From positions 1 to 6,066 of the forward strand of contig JAKAHL010000138.1 of the NCBI GenBank assembly GCA_021815005.1: a stretch of 6,066 nucleotides of DNA. Direction: 5' to 3'. The notes under the pieces are model-generated. The model did no database searches and was not told the DNA's origin. It worked only from the letters and a program-made list of their open reading frames with translations. A program made the translations under genes and the position numbers. The stretch comes from Chloroflexota bacterium. GTDB lineage: Bacteria > Chloroflexota > Limnocylindria > Limnocylindrales > CSP1-4. Positions 1 through 5,984 of the stretch are shown piece by piece. Position 1 is the stretch's first letter. Each line of letters opens with the position of its first letter.

Positions 1-164
1 CGCCGCCCGAACGGCACCAGCACGGCCTCGCCCGGCTCGAGGTCAGCGAGCGCGCCCGGGACGGCGTACGTCCACGTCCGCGGCCCCGGGCCGCCGGGGG
101 CGTCGACCGCCACCTCCACCCGCCGCAGCGTGCCCTCGCCCGGCGTCGGCTCGAACGGCAGCAC
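1..164 (-). CDS. priA: Primosomal protein N' (PriA helicase), N-terminal 54 codons, cut by window edge
   Basis: PriA is the superfamily 2 DNA helicase that recognises stalled forks and reloads the replisome. Only the start is visible. Read from a GTG at 164-162, the protein contains VEVAVDAPG at residues 16-24, TWTYAVPG at about 31-38, and LEPGEAVLVPFGRR at the edge. A valine-rich strand, then a 'TY.VP..L' segment, then 'G..VLVPFG.R' is how the PriA N-terminal 3'-end DNA-binding domain begins. The helicase and zinc-binding parts would lie to the left of position 1. The start is uncertain. GTG 164 is the longest option after the gmk stop and has no clear Shine-Dalgarno, which fits coupling across the 14-nt gap. 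A second GTG at 119-117 would begin right at the conserved strand. The identification rests on a short stretch and on the common gmk-priA association in bacteria. A different protein with a similar beta-strand start cannot be fully excluded. Confidence 0.72.
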   Translation of the reverse strand, partial: MLPFEPTPGEGTLRRVEVAVDAPGGPGPRTWTYAVPGALADLEPGEAVLVPFGR

Positions 165-178
165 CGGAGCCCGGCCCG

Positions 179-808
179 CTAGGTGATCCTGACCCGGCGG
201 TCGGCGTTGCGGCGCTTCTCCTGCTCGATGATCGCCTCGATCTCCGCCGCCGTCCGCGCCTGCTGGTCAGTCTCGTTCACCACCACCCGGTCGTAGTCGC
301 CCTGACGGGCGAGCTCGATCGCCGCGTTCCGCTGGCGCAGCTCCAGCTCGTCGGCCGTCTCGGTGGCCCGGGACCGCAGCCGCTGGAACAGCTCCTCCAT
401 CGAGGGCGGGACGAGGAACACCAGGAGCGCGGCGGGGGCGCGCTGCTTGACCGCGGAGGCACCCTGCACGTCGATCTTGAGGATCACGTCGCGGCCCTCG
501 GCGAGCGCGTCGGCCACCTCGTGGCGGGGCGTCCCGTACCAGTTGCCGTGCACCTCGGCGTACTCGAGCAGCTCGCCGGCGTCGCGCAGCGCCTGGAACT
601 CCCGGACTGTGAGGAACTGGTAGGACACGCCGGGGATCTCGCCCGGCCGGGGGCCGCGCGTGGTGCACGTCACGACGTAGTGGTAGCCGGGGTCCCGCCG
701 ACGCGCCTGCAGGGCGTCGATGATGGTGTCCTTGCCGACGCCCGACGGCCCGCTGATGATCACCAGCTGGGCGCCCGGGGCCCCCAGGAGCGGTGCCGGC
801 CCGGTCAT
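179..808 (-). CDS. gmk: Guanylate kinase
   Basis: Guanylate kinase phosphorylates GMP to GDP with ATP in the cytosol, a required step for GTP and dGTP supply. The 209-residue protein has the usual family length. In order it shows a P-loop GPSGVGKDT at 20-28, the GMP-binding CTTRGPRPGE segment with GVSYQF following, a LLEYAEVHGNWYGTPR block, ILKIDVQGA, the lid region FLVPPSMEELFQRLRSR with ATETADELELR, and DYDRVVVNE near the end. All are recognisable guanylate kinase signatures. The frame stays open upstream to 949, but that extension is Arg/Ala/Gly-rich shadow of the rluD 3' end. ATG 808 is chosen because it makes an ATGA overlap with the rluD stop and is preceded by a strong GGAGG. The odd feature is Asp27 in the P-loop, where Walker A motifs normally have Ser or Thr. 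Everything else looks functional. Expression is probably coupled to rluD. Confidence 0.96.
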   Translation of the reverse strand: MTGPAPLLGAPGAQLVIISGPSGVGKDTIIDALQARRRDPGYHYVVTCTTRGPRPGEIPGVSYQFLTVREFQALRDAGELLEYAEVHGNWYGTPRHEVADALAEGRDVILKIDVQGASAVKQRAPAALLVFLVPPSMEELFQRLRSRATETADELELRQRNAAIELARQGDYDRVVVNETDQQARTAAEIEAIIEQEKRRNADRRVRIT

Positions 809-1887
809 CCCGCCCCTCCCGACGGCCGCCGCCCGGCCGAGACCTCCGCCGCGCGCAGCCCCTCCAGCACCGCCTCGAGCTCGTCGGGGAGCGGCGCCTC
901 CAGCCGCAGCAGGCGGGTGGAGGCGGGCGACACGAACTCGAGGCGCCACGCGTGGAGGAACAGGCGCTCCAGGCCATCCGGGCCCTTCCGCGCGGTCCCG
1001 GTGCCGTACACCGGGTCGCCTGCCACCGGGTGGCCGAGCGCCGCGAAGTGGACGCGGATCTGGTGGGTCCGCCCGGTGATCAGGTCCAGCTCGAGCAGCG
1101 TCCAGTCGCGGAAGCGCTCCCTGACGCGATAGCCCGTCGATGCCGGCCTGCCGTCGGCGACCACGGCCATGCGCTTGCGATCCTTGGGGTCCCGGCCGAT
1201 GGGGGCCTCGACTCGGCCGACGGCGGCCGCCACCGAGCCCTGGACGAGCGCCATGTACGTCTTGCGCACGCGGCGCGCCTTGAGCTGCGCCATCAGGCCC
1301 GCCTGCGCGGCATCGTTGCGGGCGACGATCAGCAGGCCGGAGGTGTCCCGGTCCAGCCGGTGGACGATCCCCGGCCGAGCGACGCCGGCGATGCCGCCGT
1401 AGTGGTCGCCCCGCGCCAGCAGCGCGTTGACGAGGGTCCCGCGCCAGTGACCGGGGGCCGGGTGCACCACCAGGCCCGAGGGCTTGTTGACGACCAGCAC
1501 GTCGTCGTCCTCGTAGACCACGTCAACCGGGATCGACGGGTCCGGCTCGAGGTGGTACGGGATCTCCGGGGGCGGCACCTCGAGGGTCACGCCGCCCGGA
1601 CCGCGGACCTCGGAGTTCGCGCGCAGTCGCCTGCCCGTGTCGTCCACAAGGCGCCCGTCAGAGATCAGCTTCTGCACGAACGAGCGCGAGAGACCCGTGC
1701 GGTCCGCCACGAACCGGTCGATGCGCCGCACGATCTCGCCGTCGGGAACGGCCAGCCGCCGCGGCCCGGGCTCCACCGACGGGCGGGCCGGCTCCAGCCC
1801 GAGCGACGCCTCGAGCTCGTCGTCGCCGTCGAACTCGGCGTCGCCGCCGTCCTCGGACGGCCCGGCGGGGAGGCCGGGGTCAGTCAT
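805..1887 (-). CDS. rluD: RluA-family 23S rRNA pseudouridine synthase (RluD/YlyB type) with S4 domain
   Basis: The enzyme isomerises uridine to pseudouridine in RNA. RluD-type members act on helix 69 of 23S rRNA. The 360-residue protein starts with an acidic, low-complexity stretch of about 45 residues (for example DAEFDGDDELEASLG). An S4 RNA-binding domain follows at about 54-102 (RIDRFVADRTGLSRSFVQKLI, then DGRLVDDTG). The catalytic domain starts near 120 with VVYEDDDVLVVNKPSGLVVHP. The catalytic motif HRLDRDTSG is at 176-184, with the nucleophilic Asp predicted at 179. KTYMALV (209-215), GRTHQIRVH (272-280) and GHPVAGDPVYG (285-295) complete the family set. The ATG overlaps the lspA stop by 8 nt, and a G-rich GGGGGAG sits only 2 nt before it, so coupled initiation is likely. 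The lspA-rluD order is widespread in bacteria and supports the RluD/YlyB assignment. The exact uridine targets cannot be read from sequence, so the symbol is by best family match. Confidence 0.92.
   Translation of the reverse strand: MTDPGLPAGPSEDGGDAEFDGDDELEASLGLEPARPSVEPGPRRLAVPDGEIVRRIDRFVADRTGLSRSFVQKLISDGRLVDDTGRRLRANSEVRGPGGVTLEVPPPEIPYHLEPDPSIPVDVVYEDDDVLVVNKPSGLVVHPAPGHWRGTLVNALLARGDHYGGIAGVARPGIVHRLDRDTSGLLIVARNDAAQAGLMAQLKARRVRKTYMALVQGSVAAAVGRVEAPIGRDPKDRKRMAVVADGRPASTGYRVRERFRDWTLLELDLITGRTHQIRVHFAALGHPVAGDPVYGTGTARKGPDGLERLFLHAWRLEFVSPASTRLLRLEAPLPDELEAVLEGLRAAEVSAGRRPSGGAG
813..820 (-). promoter_or_regulatory. Shine-Dalgarno of gmk
   Basis: The minus strand reads GGGAGGGG here. 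Its GGAGG core (819-815) lies 6 nt before ATG 808. It is the best ribosome binding site in the cluster, and it settles the gmk start against the longer open frame. It lies inside the last codons of the rluD gene. Confidence 0.75.
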
Positions 1888-2494
1888 CGCTCCCCCACTC
1901 CGCGATCCCCGGGAACAGCGTGGCCGCGAGGATCAGGATGAGCGCGGTGGTGATCGCCGCGTCCGCGACGTTGTAGGTCCAGAACCGCCACTGGCCGATC
2001 CCCATGTCGATCCAGTCCACGACCGCGCCGAAGCGCAGGCGGTCGATGAGGTTGCCGATGGCGCCGCCGAGCAGCAGCGACGCCGCCACCGACACGACGA
2101 CGCCCCGACCCGCCTTCCGGTGGTACACGACGATGAGGGCGATCACCACCAGGGAGGCGACCGCGAAGGCGCCGGCCGACTGCGGGACCATGCCGAACAG
2201 GATCCCGCTGTTCGTGCCGTAGACGAAGTTGAGCCACGTCCCCAGCACGGAGAACCCGGACCCCGGCGCGACGCTGCCCGTGATCCAGGACTTGGTGACC
2301 TGGTCGGCGGCGACGACCGCGACGGCGATCAGCGTGAACAGCAGCCAACGCCCGCGCGAGGGGCCGGCCCAGCCGGGGGCCCGCCCGGGGCCGCCGGCAG
2401 GACGCCGCGCGGCGTCGCCGTCCTGCCCGTCGTCGAGGTCGTCGATGTCGTCGACGATGGCCTCCGGGTCGTCGTCCGGCAGCGCCCCCACCAT
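1880..2494 (-). CDS. lspA: Lipoprotein signal peptidase (signal peptidase II)
   Basis: LspA is an integral membrane aspartyl protease that cleaves the signal peptide of prolipoproteins after diacylglyceryl modification of the lipobox cysteine. The 204-residue protein has four predicted membrane segments at roughly 50-67, 104-123, 131-150 and 178-197. Family motifs are DQVTK (64-68) in the first segment, TNSGILFGM (94-102) in place of the common NTGAAFG, GNLIDR (147-152), VVDW (158-161) and NVADAAI (175-181). The invariant aspartates are D64, D151, D160 and D178, and the catalytic pair lies among the last three. About 48 residues precede the first membrane helix, including a very acidic stretch at residues 7-27, so the protein is longer than the usual 150-170 residues. 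The ATG shares its A with the ileS stop (TGATG). A GTG three bases upstream is an alternative start. Placement directly after ileS is a classic arrangement. Confidence 0.94.
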   Translation of the reverse strand: MVGALPDDDPEAIVDDIDDLDDGQDGDAARRPAGGPGRAPGWAGPSRGRWLLFTLIAVAVVAADQVTKSWITGSVAPGSGFSVLGTWLNFVYGTNSGILFGMVPQSAGAFAVASLVVIALIVVYHRKAGRGVVVSVAASLLLGGAIGNLIDRLRFGAVVDWIDMGIGQWRFWTYNVADAAITTALILILAATLFPGIAEWGSDD

Positions 2495-5400
2495 CACGCC
2501 CCGACCCGACGCACGGCGATTCGCGCCTCGCCGCCCTCGAGCCGCACGACGACCGCCGCGAGGCCCTCGGGCGGCCTCTCGCGGCGCACGACGTCCGCGA
2601 GCGTGTCCGCGACCACCGGGGCCAGGTACGGATCCAGTTCCGGGCCCACGCCGTCGAGCCACAGCTCGATCCGGTCGTCGAGGTCCAGCTCGGCCTCCTT
2701 GCGCAGGTCCTGCACGGCCCGCTGGAGCTCCCGCGCGTCGCCCTCGGCGCGGAGCGCCGGCGTGAGCGTGGTGTCGATGACCGCGACCAGGCCGTCGTCG
2801 TGCGCCACGGCCGTGCCCGGCCTGGGCGTCGCCTGCACCTCGACCTCGTCGGCGGCGAGGGTCTCGCCCTCCAGCGTCACCGATCCGTCCGGGTGGATCT
2901 CGAAGCGGCCCTCCCGGGCGGCGGCCATGATCGCGGGGATCCTGGCGCCCATGCGCCGGCCCACTTTGGGCAGCAGCACCTTGACGCCCCGGTCCACGAG
3001 CGCGGACTCGTCGCCGATCAGCTCGACGTCCTTGACGTTGGCCTCGGCGCGGACCAGCTCGAGCAGCGCGTCGAGCTCGCCGACCTCGCGGCCCGGCAGC
3101 GCGAGCCACAGGCGGGCCAGCGGCTGGCGAACCTTGAGCCCGGCCTGGCCGCGGACGGTGCGCGACAGGTCCACGGCCCGGCGCGCCAGCGCCATCGCGT
3201 CCTCGAGCGCCTCGTCGCGCAGGGGCGCGAGCTCGGCGGCCGGCCAGCCGGAGAGGTGCACCGAGTCGGGCGCCGCCGGGTCCACGCCGGCAACCAAGTT
3301 CCCGTACACGGACTCCGAGAGGAACGGCAGGATCGGCGCGACGGTCCTCGCCAGCGCCACCAGCGCCGCGTGCAGGGTGGCGAACGCGGCGTCCCGGTCC
3401 GCTCCCGTGGCGCGGGACATGCGACGGCGCGACAGGCGCAGGTACCACGTGGAGAGGTCGTCGATGAACGCGTCGAGGACGCGCGTGGCGCCCTCGGCAT
3501 CGAACTCGCGCAGGCGTGCCTCCACGGCGGTCGCGGTCCCGGCGGCGCGAGACAGGATCCAGCGGTCGAGCGGCGGGCGCTCGGCAACGGCCGGGGCGCC
3601 CGAGGCGGGCGTCCAGCCGGCGAGCCGCGCGTAGGTGACGAAGAACGCGTACACGTTCCACAGCACCAGGAGCCCGCGCCGCGCCTCGTCGGCGGCGTGC
3701 CAGCCGAACAGGATGTTGTCCTCGGGGCGCGCGCTCGCGTACATCCAGCGCATGACGTCCACGCCCATGCGCTCGGCCGCCTCGTCGAACTCGATGGCGT
3801 TGCCCCAGCTCTTGTGCATGGGGCGGCCGTCCTCGCCGTACAGCGTGGCGTAGCCGAACAGCGCCTTGAACGGCGGCTCGCGGCGGAGCACGGTGCTCAT
3901 CGCGAGCATGGAGTAGAACCAGTTGCGGAACTGGCCCGGGAAGCTCTCGGTGACGAAGTCCACCGGGAACCACTTGGCCCAGTACTCGGGGTCCTCGCGG
4001 TAGTGGATCGTCGAGAACGGGACGATGCCCGCATCCAGCCAGGGGTTGCCGACGTCCGCGATGCGCGCGGTGGGCGCGCCGCAGTTGGGGCAGGCGATCT
4101 TGACCGCGTCCACGTGCGGGCGGTGGGGCGTGTGGCCCTCGAGCTGGTCCCAGCCCTCGACCGCGCGGCGCCGCAGCTCCTCGCGCCCGCCGATGACGTC
4201 GAACGTGCCGCACGCCTCGCAGTCGAAGATGGGCAGCGCGAGCCCGTAGTAGCGCTTCTTGGAGATCATCCAGTCGCGCATGTTCAACAGCCAGTCGATC
4301 TCGCGGTCGTGGCCGAACTCCGGGAACCACCGGATCTTGTCCACGGCCTCCATGATCTGGTACCGCAGGCTGGCGTCCACCTGCTCGGGCGTGAGCGTCT
4401 CGCGCGGCTGGTCATAGACCGGGCCCATGCTGATGTACCACTCGTCCACGAGCCGGAACAGCAGCGGCGTGCTGCACCGCCAGCAGTGCGGGTAGCGGTG
4501 AGCGTACGGCTCGAGGTGGTAGAAGAAGCCGCGCTGCTCCAGGTCCGAGACGACCTCCTCGGCCACCTCGGGGGCGTCCTTGCCGGTCAGCCAGCCGAAG
4601 CCGTCGTAGTAGCGGCCGTCCTCGTCGATGGGGCCGAAGATGGGCAGGCCCGCGCTCTTGCCGAGCTGGTAGTCCTCGGCGCCGCAGCCCGGCGCGATGT
4701 GCACGATGCCGGTGCCCTCGGCCTCGCCCACCTGGTCCCACAGGACGACGCGGTGCTCGTAGCCGGCCTCCGCGAAGGCGGCCTCCACGGCGGGCAGCGC
4801 GTCGAACGGGCCGGTGTATCGCCAGCCCTCGAGCGTCTTGCCGGTGGTCTCCTCCAGGACGGTGAACGGACCGCGGAGCGCCTGCTTGAGGGTCCCCTTT
4901 GCGAGCCAGAAGATGTCGTCGCCCTGGCACACCCTGGCATAGGCGAGGTCCTCGCCAACCGCGGCGGCCACGTTGGCGGCCAGCGTCCAGGGCGTGGTGG
5001 TCCACACCAGCAGCGCCTCGCCCGGGCGGTCCACCAGCGGGAAGCGCACGGTCAGGCCCGGGTCCTCGCGATCCGCGTAGCCCTCGTTCATCTCCATCTG
5101 GGACAGGCCGGTCCCGCACCGCGGGCACCACGGCATCGTGTCGTGGCCGCGATACACCCAGCCGCGCCGGTGGCACTCGGCGAGGAACCCCCAGATGAGG
5201 TCGTTGTTCTCGTTGCTGAACGTGAAGTAGCTGCCGCCCACCTCGGGCATGCCCAGCCGGCCGACCAGCATCTCCACGGTGTCGGTGACCGGGCCGTGCG
5301 CGCCCTGGATCGTTGCCAGCTGGCCCGGGTCCTGGTCCATGAGGTCCCGCAGGCGCAGCAGCTCGGCCGGGTCGTTCCAGTCCATCCAGTAGCCCAGGCG

Positions 5401-5808
5401 GATCGACTGCTCGGTCTGGCGGGCGGCGTAGGTCAGCACGCGCTGCTTGCACAGCCGCACGAACTCGGCGATCCCGTACGCCTCGATGTCGCGCTTGCTG
5501 GTGAAGCCGAGCGCCTTCTCGACGTTGACCTCCACCCACAGGCCCTGGCAGTCGAATCCGTTCTGGTACCGCTGGTCCTCGCCCAGCATCGCGTGGAAGC
5601 GCTGGTAGAGATCCTTGTAGGTGCGGCCCCAGGCGTGATGGACGCCCATCGGGTTGTTGGCGGTGATCGGCCCGTCCAGGAAGCTCCAGCGCGGGTGGCC
5701 CGCGTTCTGGGCGCGCAGGCGCGCGAACGTCTTGCGCTCCGCCCACTCGCGGAGCAGCTCGTGCTCCAGGGCGACGAAGTCGGGTCGGGCGGAGACGGGT
5801 CGGAACAT
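2494..5808 (-). CDS. ileS: Isoleucine-tRNA ligase, type 2 (IleRS2-like) with altered HIGH (GVHH) and KMSKS (PMHKS) motifs
   Basis: IleRS activates isoleucine with ATP and charges tRNA(Ile). The 1104-residue protein begins MFRPVSARPD. ATG 5808 is preferred over ATG 5844 because GAGG lies 4 nt upstream. The Rossmann active site carries GPITANNPMGVHHAWG at 46-61, where HxGH would stand. CxxC pairs at C228/C231 and C442/C445 flank the CP1 editing domain, which has WTTTPWT (269-275) and GTGIVHIAPG with GAEDY (D379). A second CxxC pair set (C530/C533, C573/C576) lies in the CP2 region. WLDAG (590-594) precedes the KMSKS-equivalent PMHKS (663-667). The anticodon-binding helical domain starts near LDRWILSR (747), and the C-terminal domain (about 895-1104, with AEANVKDVELIG) resembles the type 2 IleRS tail rather than the type 1 zinc finger. 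There is an apparent insertion at about 147-192. The gene heads the lspA-rluD-gmk-priA cluster. Ile rather than Val or Leu specificity is judged from overall similarity. Confidence 0.95.
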   Translation of the reverse strand: MFRPVSARPDFVALEHELLREWAERKTFARLRAQNAGHPRWSFLDGPITANNPMGVHHAWGRTYKDLYQRFHAMLGEDQRYQNGFDCQGLWVEVNVEKALGFTSKRDIEAYGIAEFVRLCKQRVLTYAARQTEQSIRLGYWMDWNDPAELLRLRDLMDQDPGQLATIQGAHGPVTDTVEMLVGRLGMPEVGGSYFTFSNENNDLIWGFLAECHRRGWVYRGHDTMPWCPRCGTGLSQMEMNEGYADREDPGLTVRFPLVDRPGEALLVWTTTPWTLAANVAAAVGEDLAYARVCQGDDIFWLAKGTLKQALRGPFTVLEETTGKTLEGWRYTGPFDALPAVEAAFAEAGYEHRVVLWDQVGEAEGTGIVHIAPGCGAEDYQLGKSAGLPIFGPIDEDGRYYDGFGWLTGKDAPEVAEEVVSDLEQRGFFYHLEPYAHRYPHCWRCSTPLLFRLVDEWYISMGPVYDQPRETLTPEQVDASLRYQIMEAVDKIRWFPEFGHDREIDWLLNMRDWMISKKRYYGLALPIFDCEACGTFDVIGGREELRRRAVEGWDQLEGHTPHRPHVDAVKIACPNCGAPTARIADVGNPWLDAGIVPFSTIHYREDPEYWAKWFPVDFVTESFPGQFRNWFYSMLAMSTVLRREPPFKALFGYATLYGEDGRPMHKSWGNAIEFDEAAERMGVDVMRWMYASARPEDNILFGWHAADEARRGLLVLWNVYAFFVTYARLAGWTPASGAPAVAERPPLDRWILSRAAGTATAVEARLREFDAEGATRVLDAFIDDLSTWYLRLSRRRMSRATGADRDAAFATLHAALVALARTVAPILPFLSESVYGNLVAGVDPAAPDSVHLSGWPAAELAPLRDEALEDAMALARRAVDLSRTVRGQAGLKVRQPLARLWLALPGREVGELDALLELVRAEANVKDVELIGDESALVDRGVKVLLPKVGRRMGARIPAIMAAAREGRFEIHPDGSVTLEGETLAADEVEVQATPRPGTAVAHDDGLVAVIDTTLTPALRAEGDARELQRAVQDLRKEAELDLDDRIELWLDGVGPELDPYLAPVVADTLADVVRRERPPEGLAAVVVRLEGGEARIAVRRVGA

Positions 5809-5812
5809 CGGG

Positions 5813-5816
5813 CCTC
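5813..5816 (-). promoter_or_regulatory. Shine-Dalgarno of ileS
   Basis: GAGG on the minus strand, 4 nt before ATG 5808. The upstream in-frame ATG at 5844 has no comparable site, so this element decides the start in favour of 5808. Confidence 0.5.
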
Positions 5817-5855
5817 GTGCGTCGCGAACGCGGCTCCCTCTCATCGGGCAGCGGC

Positions 5856-5877
5856 GGGCTTCCAGTCTACGGAACCC
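5856..5877. repeat. Small imperfect inverted repeat over the putative ileS -10
   Basis: On the minus strand GGGTTCC (5877-5871), a 7-nt centre (5870-5864) and GGAA-G-CCC (5863-5856) form an inverted repeat with one unpaired G. The candidate -10 hexamer lies in the centre. It could be an operator or an RNA hairpin at the transcript start, or it may be chance in GC-rich sequence. Confidence 0.3.
5864..5869 (-). promoter_or_regulatory. Possible -10 hexamer for the ileS cluster
   Basis: TAGACT on the minus strand matches TATAAT at four of six bases, including the key A at position 2 and T at position 6. It would place transcription start near 5857, giving a leader of about 50 nt. I see no convincing -35 hexamer 16-18 nt upstream. 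The call rests on its being one of few TAnnnT sites in a GC-rich divergent region. The leader is too short for a full T-box, and no T-box antiterminator signature was seen. Confidence 0.25.
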
Positions 5878-5970
5878 GGCGGTCCCATGCGGCCGGGGAA
5901 CGTCGGGGCGCCGGGCCCGCGCCCGCCCGCCGGCGCCGGCCGCTCGTGGGCCGCTTCTCGCGGGGCAGCG

Positions 5971-5976
5971 TATGAT
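5971..5976 (+). promoter_or_regulatory. -10 hexamer of the divergent plus-strand gene; likely leaderless transcript
   Basis: TATGAT matches the TATAAT consensus at five of six bases in an otherwise GC-saturated region. Its last base lies 8 nt before the ATG at 5985, so initiation would fall on or within a base or two of the start codon. No Shine-Dalgarno fits between it and the ATG. No clear -35 element is visible at 16-19 nt spacing. Confidence 0.55.
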
Positions 5977-5984
5977 CCGCCGCG

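Noticed and set aside
809..949. 47-residue N-terminal extension of gmk
   Set aside because: It overlaps rluD and is Ala/Gly/Arg-rich. ATG 808 has a strong Shine-Dalgarno and gives the normal family length.
793..1941. 382-codon plus-strand open frame
   Set aside because: It is the antisense of rluD, whose motifs are complete and convincing. The antisense product is Arg/His/Val-rich with no recognisable domain.
1637..3634. 665-codon open frame on the plus strand
   Set aside because: It lies antisense to rluD, lspA and ileS. Its product is Ser/Arg/Pro-rich low-complexity sequence with no family motif, as expected from the opposite strand of GC-rich genes.
2495..4330. Open extension upstream of lspA in its own frame
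   Set aside because: The in-frame extension runs through ileS out of frame and is Arg/Gly/Ala-rich noise. LspA homology begins only downstream of ATG 2494.
5809..5844. Alternative ileS start at ATG 5844
   Set aside because: It adds 12 residues with no homology and lacks a Shine-Dalgarno. ATG 5808 has GAGG at suitable spacing.
5929..5940. Perfect 12-bp palindrome GCCGGCGCCGGC in the divergent region
   Set aside because: It is made only of G and C in a GC-saturated stretch, has no T-run or second copy in the region, and is likely to occur by chance.
5809..5970. T-box riboswitch upstream of ileS
   Set aside because: I looked for the conserved T-box antiterminator sequence and a terminator before the gene and saw neither. 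The likely leader of about 50 nt is too short for a full T-box.
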